From the NCBI RefSeq assembly GCF_041260155.1, contig NC_091929.1:50173389-50237388 (forward strand): DNA of 64,000 nt, written 5' to 3'. This document shows, in pieces, positions 12,032-22,797 of the stretch (within the stretch, counting starts at the first letter, position 1; each line of letters begins with the position of its first letter). Both the position numbers and the translations under genes were made by a program. The DNA is from Ptychodera flava (lineage: Eukaryota > Hemichordata > Enteropneusta > Ptychoderidae). Under the pieces are notes generated by a model. That model had not been told where the DNA came from. It saw only the letters and a program-made list of their open reading frames with translations, and ran no database searches.

Positions 12032-13265
12032 AAGCCCAAAGTGGTTGACAAGAAATGAAATAAAGCATGCGATTTTAAGACCTTTAATTGTACTAATAAT
12101 TTCAAACTTGTTTTGCATTGTTACGTGCGTCGATCCTGTTATCGTGAAGTATTTCCCGTATGCAGTCATGTCACACGACATACTTTACCCAAATTGAATA
12201 GTAAATTCCATGAGCTTGCAAAGTAAACAACTGTCAGTGTGAGAGCCCATAAAATTAGAAACATTCACATGGAACGACTGAGAAACAGCCAGTTAAGTTA
12301 TCTAGTGAAAGACAATGTTGTTGTACTGAGTGAGGCCCTGATTTGACTCTCGGCGGCTGGTGAACTTCTACTCGTGGAAATGCCCAGTTCTACGGTATTT
12401 CATTATGACATCGTTCACAGTGCTGAGCAATGCATTTCTGTGTCGATACTGGTTTGGGAAACGCCTGTCAACCATTTTTCTATGATGCTCTTTCTTGCCT
12501 AAAATTCCATTGCAAGGCAAATCGATGTCGACAGAAAAAAAATATGCTCACGATTTTATGAACTGGCATACCTTGATTACATCAGGGTCTCTCTATACAG
12601 GCCCTAATGCAGTGCACATACTGATTGACAACCATAGATAAGACAGCAAAACTCAGCCGAAATTTCCAAGATTAACTGACACAGTGTTTTATATCGCTGT
12701 TTTAAATCAAACTGATTACACAATCTCTGGATACAGAAATGGTATTTTGGTGAAATTTCAGCATAAAAAAATCCCAAAACTTGACATGAGGACGTCATGT
12801 GCCGATCAACAGCATAGTGCACGTGTGAACTGGCATTTATTGACTCATGGACTGTAGAGTGTAGAGAAACTGTCTATGATTGACTGCACGGAAAAGCAGT
12901 CTGCATCTTGTGAAAACAACAACATAACAGTGAAAATTGTAATAGTCACCAGTAAAACTCTTCACAGATGAAAGGATAATTGCTTCAAACTAATAAACTT
13001 CATGTTCAGAGGATGAAAATTAACATCGCTGTGGTCCGTGAGTGAAAATAAACAATGGCGGACGTAACTGTGTAATGAACTATACTATTAAGGTGACGGG
13101 GGTGGGCAGGGTCAAAAGATCAAGAAAGTACTGGGAAAACGTGTCATTTTCCTAACGATACTGTCTCGGGATCTCCAGCGTCCCATTGTTTTGTAATATA
13201 TAACAAGTATGCCATGAGCTTCGTTGAATACACTGATATCAAACAGCCATAGCTGTAAACTGGCG
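12032..13265. other. Spacer between the inverted repeat arms, no gene recognised
   Basis: About 1.23 kb of non-repetitive, AT-rich sequence. Only short open frames occur, none with recognisable features. ACAATGGCGGAC at 13052-13063 looks like a start context but runs into a stop after six codons. No transposase-like sequence is visible. Confidence 0.5.
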
Positions 13266-13453
13266 CAAAATGGTTTGATCCATGCAGAAGCTTGCATAGG
13301 GAGTGCGAATGGAGATAGCACAGCAGGCGCAGTGCAGTGTATGTTTACTGACCAAAGTACCTCGGTGCTTTCAAGGGGGTATTGGAAGATTGCCAGGGAA
13401 ATTGATAGGGGCTTATCAAAGTTGATCTCCGGTTCATTTTGACGTTCGCTGTA
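13266..13453 (-). repeat. Right arm of the inverted repeat pair
   Basis: The reverse complement of this arm aligns with 11823-12031, starting TACAGCGAACGTCAAAATGA and including CCTATCAATTTCCCT and ACCGAGGTACTTTGGT. The outer edge on the plus strand reads CGTTCGCTGTAAGTCTGG and happens to contain a perfect GTAAGT. That could serve as a splice donor for an upstream non-coding exon of the gene that follows, but nothing else supports this. Confidence 0.8.
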
Positions 13454-14272
13454 AGTCTGGAGAATAGTGACAGCTGACATTGTCTGTAGTCAAGATTTTT
13501 ATTTCATCACCATTTCTCTCTTACAAAGATATTTACAATAAATTAATTTGCAAAATGGAAATGGTTTTATTATTTAATGAACTGTATGTAAAAATATTTT
13601 GTTACAATGGTGTGTGAAGAAAAGAGTTACCACGATTCTATTCTGATTCAGGCAGTGAAGTTTTGAAAGGATATCAGCCGTTGTACAAATCTGGAAACAT
13701 GTCCTTTGTAGTTAAGGTATCAGGATTATACCCTTGTCAGAAAAAAATTCCTGAAATGAGCATTCAGTAATACAGCTCTATCTTGTAACTATGGTGTGCT
13801 GGTTTTAGTTGCGTTGGTCGCCAAACCTTCCGGGCAAAAAGTATTTTTGTCAGCTCAGATCATAACAGTCACACCCAGTTGTAAAAACTATCATGTCTTG
13901 CCATCTGTCCAAATATTTGAATCTCTCAAACACCAATTTTCTCTCACGGCCTTTCAACAAGGTGTGTCCATTTTCTAGAAATTTCAGATTAATGCTTGAT
14001 AATTGTAGTCCTTTTTTGTTAAGATTGAATTTCTTGTTTGACCAAAGGCAACATATTTTTGGTGTTTTGCTGTTGAGAGAGTAATGTAATCTTGGAATAG
14101 TGGTAACTCTTTGTGACAAAAGTCTTTAACAATTAGCAAGCAGCATTGTCTGTATCCCTTTTACTCAGTTACATTGTAATGTATTGATGTTTATTTCTTA
14201 CAATTTGTCTGTTGAACTGAGCTTTTCAAGATATTCCCATTAATTTGAATATTTCTTTCACCCACATCACAG
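13454..14272. other. Upstream flank or intron before the first recognised exon
   Basis: AT-rich single-copy sequence with no convincing exon. It ends in a pyrimidine-rich acceptor, TTTCTTTCACCCACATCACAG, at 14252-14272, so at least its 3' end behaves like an intron. The exon upstream of it was not found. Confidence 0.5.
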
Positions 14273-14364
14273 GTCTGGACAACCTCGTAGTAATTCTCCA
14301 GTTGCAATGGAGAGTGAATCTTCAGATATGCCAATGGCAGATAGTAGTGTACAACAGAAATACT
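14273..14364 (+). CDS. Candidate exon of an unrecognised Ser-rich protein
   Basis: Bounded by a good acceptor (CACATCACAG) and a perfect donor core (GTAAGT at 14365). The protein-like frame starts with a split codon and reads SGQPRSNSPVAMESESS, then DMPMADSS, which is Ser-rich and acidic like the later exons. An ATG at 14309 sits in a strong start context (GCAATGG), so translation could begin here. The join is a problem: the exon is 92 nt and leaves one base, while the next exon needs two. Weak alternative donors at 14369 and 14372 would give 96 or 99 nt and restore the phase. A missed exon between them is the other explanation. The function is not recognised. Confidence 0.55.
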
Positions 14365-15218
14365 GTAAGTGGTGATGTCCTGTGATTTAGGGTTTAGCGC
14401 GTCAACTCTCCTTTTAATTTGTATTCAAACATTGTAATAAATAACAAAATTGCTGCTGTGGGATCATTTTGAAAAATAATGACTTCAATTATAATGTAGG
14501 GATATTGTATCAAATATGCAATGGTCTATCTTGGCAGAAGGCCCTCTGGCTATGGTAGTACATGTGCATATCTGAACTCTTGAATCCAATTCATGAATCT
14601 TCAAGAATTTTTTTTAAAGTCTGCCTCATCATACCAATGCATGGAAAGAGTATGTTCATGATCAATAGGTGAAACTCAGAATTCTAACATATCACAGGAT
14701 AAACAAATCTATGTTGGGAAATGTGCACAGAAATGTGTATTTCAATATGCATTTGCACATGTTTGTCTGTTGGCACAGACATCACACGATTTCTTAGGCT
14801 TGTAGAACACCACATGTTGTGTTTATTTCGGACTGAAACTGTTCATCTGGACATTGGACCATAACAGAGAAAGATTTTGTGTTCAGCGTGGTCTGTTTAA
14901 TTTTAGACCATCAGTCATTCAAGCGTAATTGTCTTAAAAAAAGGTCATGAGATTGAAAATTTGTAATTAGATAGGAATCATTCATAATTGTGCGATTTAT
15001 ACCCAAATTTGGATGGAAATTTGTTTGATGATAGACAGATCATGATGCATGTATCATATTCATCTCAGTGGTGCAGAGTTTACTGTTCAAAACACTGCAA
15101 TCATCAGCATGAATGATATTGCAGCCCTTAAAATTGTTCAATATCAACATGTATATCTCCAATATCAGAATTCACAATGTAGTCTTGATACTCATGCTTT
15201 CTTACGTGTTTTCCATAG
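14365..15218 (+). other. Putative intron
   Basis: 854 bp from GTAAGT to TTTTCCATAG. The content is AT-rich with nothing recognised. A small missed exon here would explain the phase conflict between the flanking exons, but I could not pick one out. Confidence 0.5.
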
Positions 15219-15323
15219 TGGTAAGCACGGCACCTCCATTATCCTACGAAGTGTTGAAAACACTGCGGTCAACAAGAGTAGTCTTGAACTTCAACCAGCA
15301 ACCACAACAATGACAGTAGAAAG
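15219..15323 (+). CDS. Internal coding exon, phase 2-2, 105 nt
   Basis: Acceptor TTTTCCATAG and donor AAG|GTAAGT. The reading GKHGTSIILRS, then LELQPATTTMTVER, is open through the exon and leaves two bases that join in frame to the next exon as a Ser codon. The length is divisible by three, so skipping it keeps the frame. The frame reached by reading directly from 14364 instead meets a stop inside this exon. The sequence shows no domain I recognise. Confidence 0.7.
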
Positions 15324-16081
15324 GTAAGTTTTGACTGGTCGTACCAATAACCTATCTATGAGATTGTCAACTCTGCAAAATCATGGTGTTTAATCATTTG
15401 GAGGAGTGCTTCCATGATTTCACTTGCATACTGACCTTTGAACCCTCAAACTCACCGACATCTTGTTAATTTCAAAATTTCTTGACATGTCTGTGTTTCA
15501 GCCCAATAGCAGCACATGTAAGACACAAAATTTCTTTAAGTAATAGAGAAAATTCTTCAGGCAGAGCATGTGAATTATCAAAGCGGGTAGAGTGATATTA
15601 ACCAAAGAATCCATGATTGTAGAGTTTAAATTACATGAAAGTAGCTCAGGCCATGACCTTTCTTGATATCATGATCACATTTTATGTCTTTTTCTTAACC
15701 TTTTGTATTCAAACTGATGGAAATATCGTTTCTTTTAAAGTCTGTATCTTGCACTCAGTGTTCAAAATGTCAAAAAGCGCAGCCTTGCAGCACTTGCCAG
15801 ATCTGGTGGTGAGCGCCACCAGTGTTTGGTTTTGAAATTTCGTTTGTTTTGAATTTAATATGATGACCATGGAAGCATTGATGGTTCTTGTACATCAAAA
15901 CCTCACTTAAGGGTAACATGATTTCAACAACTGTAGATGTTGTATTTATGTGTTGACTTTCATGGGTTAGTAAAATTATTCAAGCCCTTGCAAGCTTAGA
16001 TGTTTTTATGTTTAAAATTAGATGATTTAATTTTGAAAATGAATTATATGGCATATCTTGATACATCTTCACACTTTACAG
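15324..16081 (+). other. Intron
   Basis: 758 bp, GTAAGT to CACACTTTACAG, with an AT-rich interior and no repeats. Coding phase agrees on both sides. Confidence 0.75.
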
Positions 16082-16453
16082 CTCAAAAATGGAAGAAGAT
16101 GGTTCCACAACGGAAGTAGAACCATCAAGGCAGGTCTCATCCACAGCAACCACTCCACAAGAAGGTGATTCCAGCATATCACAGGAAAATAAACCCAGCA
16201 TTGAGACCAAGGAGGACACAGTGTCAAGTCCAGCTGTCTCAAGTACCAGTACCAGTGAAGAAACCTTGGTTGTAGCGGACTCTGCTTCAACAACGAGTGA
16301 TGAGAACAAGCCATCGGGGGAATCTAGCAAAGCAACAGATATGGAAACTGCAGGTGAATCAAAAACGCAGATCACCATTGAGGATGTTGGTTCCCATGAC
16401 AACAGCAAAGAGGAGAATGAAGAGGATGAAGGTGACCTTGACGATAACTTTGA
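16082..16453 (+). CDS. Large internal exon: acidic Ser/Thr/Glu-rich region
   Basis: 372 nt (divisible by three), phase 2-2, from acceptor CTTTACAG to donor GA|GTGAGT. It encodes about 123 residues dominated by Ser, Thr and Glu, with few hydrophobic residues. It closes in a strongly acidic tract (EENEEDEGDLDD). This is typical of an intrinsically disordered linker, with several possible phosphorylation sites. An ATG at 16089 is in a good start context (AAAATGG), so a shorter isoform could begin here. If the following intron is retained, translation stops two codons after the acidic tract. The composition and length of open frame against an AT-rich background, plus matched splice phases, make it a real exon. 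The family is not recognised. Confidence 0.85.
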
Positions 16454-17590
16454 GTGAGTTCATGGCATAACAGAAATCAAATGCATGGCTGAATCTCCTC
16501 CCATTGTGACATGTAGCTTTCATTGTGTTTGTGTTCTAGTTTTAACTTGTCAGTCCACCTCATGTCCATTCTGTCCCTTTGATCTGATTGGCTCACTGTT
16601 ATAGAGCCACATCTACTCTCTGATTCAGAACCTCATCTCACATCTTAAGTTTCACAAGTTCCATTCCATATGTCCAAGTAAAATGCATTGTATTTAAGGT
16701 GCTTATGCCAAATTGGGGAAAAGTTTAATGTGTCAACTCCATTGTTAAACTTTATGAGACAAAATACAATATTTTTTGTGAAAAATTAAAGAAGTCACAT
16801 TTAATGTGACTGTAGAGCTCTTTACTGTTCCTTATGTAAAATCGTTTTAAGGAATGAATTAGTTTCTTTACAGAAAATAAATTATATCGATGGTAATCAA
16901 AATTTAGTACAGAATCAGAAGCCAGCCATTTAGCATTTTTATGATGTGATTTTCAGTGCTAAGTGTGAATTCGGTAAAATCTTGATGGGATTTCAAGTCA
17001 CAACTGCCAAATGTTTCAAGTTTATACAGAGACAGAAATCTGAATTTTTCATGGTAAAATGCCATACTTTTTACAAAATTTGGTTACAAGCAAGTTGAAT
17101 TCCTTTTAGCTCATATCAAGATTCAAAGAAATGTAAGGCTTTCTGATTTTAAGAGACAAGGAAACAAAGTTAGTGCAAGTTGAAATATAGCAATAAATGA
17201 TAGTATAATATTGTAAAATAAACTTGGGTAGTTAAAAAGATTAAAAATGTATAATTATTTGTCTTGTCTCATATTTCATGTATCCATGTTAATCTGTCCA
17301 TCTGTCTTCTAACCAACAATAGAATAGACATTTTGCTTTGTTGCATGCTTTGTAATATATTATTTTTCTTCTTTTTTCCCCTCTCCATTGTTTTTTGTTT
17401 TTTGTCTTTGACTGTTTTGTCACTTGTGGTGGTCGTTGTCTTTTTGATGGCTCCTCGTTCATCTCCCATGTCTGTCTCCTCTTTGTGTCATCTGTGTGTT
17501 TCTCCCGCTTTCTCCTCGTTTCATTCTTGATCTTCATCTTGGCTGGTGTTTGTGTGTGTGGCTTCATCTTAATAGTTTCCTCTCCTCTAG
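16454..17590 (+). other. Intron with a long pyrimidine-rich 3' half
   Basis: 1137 bp from GTGAGT to CCTCTCCTCTAG. From about 17365 to 17590 the plus strand is dominated by T and C in runs broken by G. This is far longer than an ordinary polypyrimidine tract. Open frames on both strands there are by-products of the base bias. Two short TTTGTG-rich stretches suggest sites for splice regulators of the CELF or PTB type, as inference only. Confidence 0.75.
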
Positions 17591-17749
17591 TGGTCTTATG
17601 AAATTCGGTTCTCCTCACAGTAGCTCCTCTAGCCCAGCAACTCCCAAATCAGCCAACGGACCCACGGAGGGAAACACAGCCAACAAACAGAGCACCAATG
17701 AACCAAGTGGTATGACACCGGAAGAGAAGGCAAGACTGGAAAAAGCAAG
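17591..17749 (+). CDS. Internal coding exon: Ser/Pro-rich stretch and start of a charged helix
   Basis: 159 nt (divisible by three), phase 2-2. The split Asp codon gives DDNFDGLMKFGSP across the junction. It is followed by SSSSSPATPKSA and a Gly/Thr/Asn-rich linker, then TPEEKARLEKAR, which begins a highly charged helix that continues in the last exon. The acceptor is TCTCCTCTAG and the donor CAAG|GTGACT. CAG and TAG dinucleotides shortly inside the exon could act as alternative acceptors. DNFDGLMKF resembles short acidic-aromatic peptide motifs, but I would not assign a partner from this. Confidence 0.85.
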
Positions 17750-18148
17750 GTGACTAGTTTACTTTCTACTCAAATCTTTACAACCTCAAAATTTAATTTA
17801 ACCTGTTCACCCCTGATTTGCTGTAAACCAGTCTAGAATCACAGTTTATAACAATGGGTTTAGGCCAAACCATGGTAGCATTGAATCAAGGGAAAGGGCA
17901 AAAGTCATCATAGCATGGTGCATTCATTGCTCCTGCGTATATTAATGTTTAAAGTCAAAATGTACAGTCTGTTGACACTGTTTGCTGTTATATTTATGTT
18001 GTTGATAATGTACAGAATCATCTCTGTGCTTCTCATGAAATTACAACTTCCACATTATAGAGGTTCTGTTATTACTTGACGATAATACAAATCACTATAG
18101 TTTTGTTGTGGTTGATACTATTGTTGTTGCTATTATTGTTAATTGCAG
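17750..18148 (+). other. Intron
   Basis: 399 bp, GTGACT to TGTTAATTGCAG. It contains a short TTGTTGTTG-type run near the acceptor. No repeat-unit sequence is present in it, so the array begins only inside the exon that follows. Confidence 0.75.
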
Positions 18149-18212
18149 AGCTGAAGCAATAGAGGCCTTAGAACAGTGGAAAACAGCAACACAGCAGAAC
18201 GGACCAGTATGA
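18149..18212 (+). CDS. Terminal coding exon, running into the macrosatellite
   Basis: After acceptor TTAATTGCAG the frame reads AEAIEALEQWKTATQQNGPV and stops at TGA (18210-18212). With the preceding exon it forms a charged amphipathic helix (EEKARLEKARAEAIEALEQW), plausibly a short coiled coil. From 18184 the DNA matches the A-type array monomer (CAGCAACACAGCAGAACGG), so the last nine residues or so and the stop are shared with the repeat. The ancestral C-terminus may have been replaced by the array, or the array may have grown from this gene's 3' end. Repeat copies elsewhere lack the upstream exon sequence. Confidence 0.75.
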
Positions 18213-20532
18213 ACCGGTCATAACCGGTTGGATCCAGTTCAGGGTGACTTTGTTCCAAGCAGAATACACTGTGTGCACCTAGCTATACGGAAGAAATATT
18301 TCAGGCAATTTGAACTTTTTGAAATGCTGGTGTAAAAAGAAGGTGAAAGAATGTAATCAAAGTGTAATTTTACTCATCTCATCGACATGCGGAATAAATC
18401 AAGGTTTGTTGTGGACTGTATAATAGGAGCAAGTGACTGTATAATGAACTTAATAAAACTGACCATTGGAATATAGTCTCGCCAAATTTTGCAAGGAAAT
18501 ATTTTTAGTTGAAACAAATAATACTATGTTTTACATAATTATTGGAGTAACTTTTTTGGGTGGCTATATCGGCACTTCATTCAGAATTTCAAAGCTTCGA
18601 AAGAAAAAAGGCATCATTTGCATAGGCTGGTCTTGTAATAATTTAGCAAATATATTGAAACATTTACTGAGACTCGTATACATCCCATTGCACACTGAAT
18701 TTAGTTTTTTATCTGAAAAGAAACAAAAGAATTATTCTGAAAGTACTTTTTTCCTGCAGTTATTTACAACAATTATTATTTCAGAAGAAAAAAATTGGAA
18801 TAAGAAAGGTTGTCTGACTTCAGATAAAATTCCTGAGCTGTATAATCTCAGCTTTTTATCAGTGTGAAAAAAATAAACAAAATAATTGTGATGGAGGAGT
18901 TTATTGACAAAATTCCTGACAGACTCTTGTACGCATGTTCACAACATAGGTAGAAGTGATTGGTATCCATGAAAAGCAATCAATTAGAAAAAATTTACAT
19001 ACATAAACACAGGGACTAAGCAGTTTATCGAAATATTATATTATTCACAGACAGGAATTTCTCCAGAATGTTTCTCTCCAAGTATTAAAATCTTTATACA
19101 CCTTTGTCTGGTTTTCTATATTCCAAACCTTTATGCATATAATTTTGTTGGAGACCTGGTTGTTTCTGTTCTTTCCTTTGTACAAGAAACATGTCTAAGA
19201 AAGTGTTACTTGCCTGCAGGATGAAAGCAGATATTATCAGTGCCTGTGCTGTATTGATGTTCTGAAAATCACACCGTACCTAATTTATAGATATTGAAGG
19301 GAAACCACTGATATTTCAGACAAGCAAAATAATTTTGTATTGCAGAGTTTCACCATATTATTATGAAGACACTGGTGCTCATGTATTCAAGTTACTCAAA
19401 TATTGACAGAAATTAAGCAAAGCTATAACCAAACCCTGGATATTTTGTTTCTTTCCTGAGTAGCTTAATTACTTGGGTTTGCAAGAAAGAGTTTTAATTC
19501 TGACCTTTCTTTCCCACCCAGTTCATTTTGTTCATTGTGACTCCAATGTAACTAAAAACACGACGTCATATGAGAGCAAACAATGCTGGACAGCTGCCTG
19601 TGGTTCGTCAGGTCAGAATAAAGATAAAAAAATTCTCAGATTGTTTAAATTTTGCAAACTTATTGAGGATAATCAAGAGAATATGATAAATATCAGAGGG
19701 TATCTGTGTCAGAGATAAAGGTTAAAGGTTATCATTTAAGTGCCATAAAGGAAAGGTCAAAGGTTATATGCTAGGGTTATGTACAAAGGAAATCAGTGAC
19801 ACTGAAATGTTTTCAGCAGTATATCACATGTGACAAACAAGCTGTGTCATAAATATTTTGTAAAGGTTGTTTTATTCCCAATGTAAAATATCCTTGAGTA
19901 TTTTAAGAATTTTTTGTGTTGTGTGTTTCTGTGGTTGCTTGTGTACCTTAATTGTCTGATGTTGCAAAATTAAACAATTTCCAGCCTGTGTCAAGACTCA
20001 TGGATGAGATTATTTGTGTTCACACACTCATGCAATACAAGGGTAGATCCTCCAATTATAACCAGACACTTTCAACAACATGTCATAGTAAGAGTGCAGA
20101 TGCCTAACCATTCAACAGTTTTGTGTTACAGTGGTTTATAGGAAATCAGGACTCTATCAAACTTACCAGTAATATTCAAGCATCAGTATGTGTCAAATAG
20201 ATTTGAAATGCATGTTTATTGATAAGCCCAAACAACAGTGCCTTTTGGAACTCTGAGCTTTGTCTGCCAATGTAAAGTACCAAACATGATAATTTTTCAA
20301 CTGGAAAGTATCACAAGAGTTTTGTCAATTGTTGATGTTCAACTTTCATTAACAAAGGTCATATTGAGAGAAAGACAATTTAGAAAAGTAGATTGATCTA
20401 AACAATATTTTCAGTCTGCCCCTTGAATCATGCTGAGTACTCAAAATAAAACTAGTCTGCGGTCTCAATGTGTTTCATTGTGAAGTAAGTATATACAATG
20501 CTCAGCTACAGTAAATCTGAAGCTACAGCAGA
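18184..20532 (+). repeat. Edge monomer 1, no MITE
   Basis: 2.35 kb. It begins inside the gene's last exon with A-type sequence (AACGGACCAGTATGAACC), and its MITE target reads AATACACTGTGTGCACC. It is more diverged than the core units. Its second half contains TTTTAATTCTGACC and ACACGACGTCATATGAG, variants that reappear as a patch at 29301-29735. Confidence 0.9.
18213..18420 (+). other. Probable 3' UTR with polyadenylation signal
   Basis: The first AATAAA after the stop is at 18393-18398. It is followed within about 10-20 bp by a GT-rich stretch (GGTTTGTTGTGG), the usual arrangement of a poly(A) signal and downstream element. A second AATAAA lies at 18452-18457. All of this is repeat-unit sequence, so the transcript's 3' end would be array-derived. 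The cleavage site is inferred. Confidence 0.5.
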
Positions 20533-22797
20533 ACAGCAGAGGGACCAGTATGATAACCGTTGGATCCGGATCAAGGTGACTTTGTTCCAAGCAGAATACA
20601 CTGTGAGCACCTAGCTATACGGAAGAAATATTTGGGGAATTTGAACTTTTGAATGCTGGTGTAAAAAAGAGTGAAAGAATGTAATCAAAGTGTAATTTTA
20701 CTCATCTCATTGACATGCGGAATAAATCAAGGTTTGTTGTGGACTGTATAATAGGAGCAAGTGACTGTATAATGAACTTTAATAAAACTGACCATTGGAA
20801 TATAGTCTCGCCAAATTTTGCAAGGAAATATTTTTTAGTTGAAACAAATAATACTATATGTTTACATAACTATTGGAGTAAGTTTTTTGGGTGGCTATAT
20901 CGGCACTTCATTCAGAATTTCAAAGCTTCGAAAGAAAAAAGGCATCATTTTGCATAGGCTGGTCTTGTAATAATTTAGCAAATATATTGAAACATTTACT
21001 GAGACTCGTATACATCCCATTGCACACTGAATTTAGTTTTTTATCTGAAAAGAAACAAAAGAATAATTCTGAAAGTACTTTTTTCCTGCAGTTATTTACA
21101 ACAATTATTATTTCACAAGAAAAAAAAGGAATAAGAAAGGTTGTCTGACTTCAGATAAAATTCCTGAGCTGTATAATCTCAGCTTTTTATCAGTGTGAAA
21201 AACAATAAGCCGAAATAATTGTGATGGAGGAGTTTATTGACAAAATTCCTGACAGACTCTTGTACGCATGTTCACAACATAGGTAGAAGTGATTGGTATC
21301 CATGAAAAGCAATCAATTAGAAAAAATTTACATACATAAACACAGGGACTAAGCAGTTTATCGAAATATTATATTATTCACAGACAGGAATGTCTCCAGA
21401 ATGTTTTCTCTCCAAGTATTAAAATCTTTATACACCTTTGTCTGGTTTTCTATATTCCAAACCTTTATGCATATAATTTTGTTGGAGACCTGGTTGTTTC
21501 TGTTCTTTCCTTTGTACAAGAAACATGTCTAAGAAAGTGTTACTTGCCTGCAGGATGAAAGCAGATATTATCATTGCCTGTGCTGTATTGATGTTCTGAA
21601 AATCACACCGTACCTAATTTATAGATATTGAAGGGAAACCACTGATATTTCAGAGAAGCAAAATAATTTTGTATTGCAGAGTTTCACCATATTATTATGA
21701 AGACACTGGTGCTCATGTATTCAAGTTACTCAAACATTGACAGAGAAATTAAGCAAAGCTATAACCAGACCCTGGATATTTTGTTTCTTTCCTGAGTAGC
21801 TTATTTACTTGGTTTTGCAAGAAAGAGTTTGAATTCTGACCTTTCTTTCCCACCCATTTCATTTTGTTCATTGTGACTCCAATGTAACTAAAAACACCGC
21901 ATGATATGAGAGCAAACAATGCTGGACAGCTGCCTGTGGTTCGTCAGGTCAGAATAAAGATAAAAAAATGTTCAGGTTGTTTTAATTTTCTGAACTTATT
22001 GAGGATAATCAAGAGAATATGATAGTATCAGAGGGTATCTCTGCCAGAGATATAGGTCAAATGTTATCAGTCAAGTGCCATAAATGAAAGGTCAAAGGTT
22101 ATATGACCAGGGTTATGTACAGAGGAAATCAGTGACACTGAAATGCTTTCAGCAGTATATCACATGTGACAAACAAGCCGTGTCATAAATATTTTGTAAA
22201 GGTTGTTTTATTCCCAATGTAAAATATCCTTGAGTATTTTAAGAATTTTTTGTGTTGTGTGTTTCTGTGGTTGCTTGTGTACCTTTAAATGTCTGATGTT
22301 GCAAAATCAAATAATTTCCAGCCTGTGTCAAGACTCATGGATGATATTATTTGTGTTCACACACTCATGCAATACCTTACAGTGGTTTATAGGAAATCAG
22401 GGACTCTACCAATCTTACTAGTAATATTCAAGCATCAGTTATTGTCAAATACATTTGAAATAAATGTTTATTGATGAGCCAGAACAACAGTGCCTTTTGG
22501 AACTCTTGAGTTTTGTCTGCCAACGTATAGTACCAAGCATGAGAATTTCTCAACTAGAAACTATCACAAGAGTTTGTGGCGATTGTAGATGTTCGACTTT
22601 CATACTCAAAGGTGATATTGAGAGAAAGACATGTTGGAGAAGTAGGTTAATCTAAACAATATTTTCATTTGGCCCCTTGAATCAAGCTAAGTACTTAAAA
22701 TAAAACTAGTCTACGGTCTCTATGTGCCTCATTGCATGCATTGTGAAGTATACAATGCTCATCTATGGTGTATCTGTAGCTTCTGCAACACAGCAAC
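20533..22797 (+). repeat. Edge monomer 2, no MITE, internal deletion
   Basis: About 2.27 kb. It lacks roughly 86 bp after ATGCAATACC near 22375, removing the segment between GGGTAGATCC and TTGGTG of the other units. It is diverged from the core dimer. Confidence 0.9.

Noticed and set aside
13052-13075. Possible first coding exon at ACAATGGCGGAC
   Set aside because: The start context is good, but a stop follows after six codons. The only nearby donor (GTAACT) would leave three codons, with no supporting evidence.
13112-13480. Minus-strand 122-codon frame similar to the plus-strand frame at 11814-12032
   Set aside because: The similarity is explained by the inverted repeat arms. The frames extend into non-matching DNA with different sequence and no recognisable domain.
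16069-16408. Two minus-strand open frames opposite the acidic exon
   Set aside because: They are antisense shadows of the plus-strand exon at 16082-16453, which has matched splice sites and phases.
17264-17618. Several open frames on both strands in the pyrimidine-rich intron
   Set aside because: They result from base bias that removes stops. The plus-strand one runs through the acceptor and the minus-strand ones are Lys/Arg/Thr-rich mirror images of the tract.
18466-18867. Longest open frame in the array (133 codons)
   Set aside because: The equivalent frame is interrupted in most other units and its length changes with one-base indels. The encoded sequence is AT-driven, rich in Ile, Phe, Lys and Asn, with no recognisable domain.
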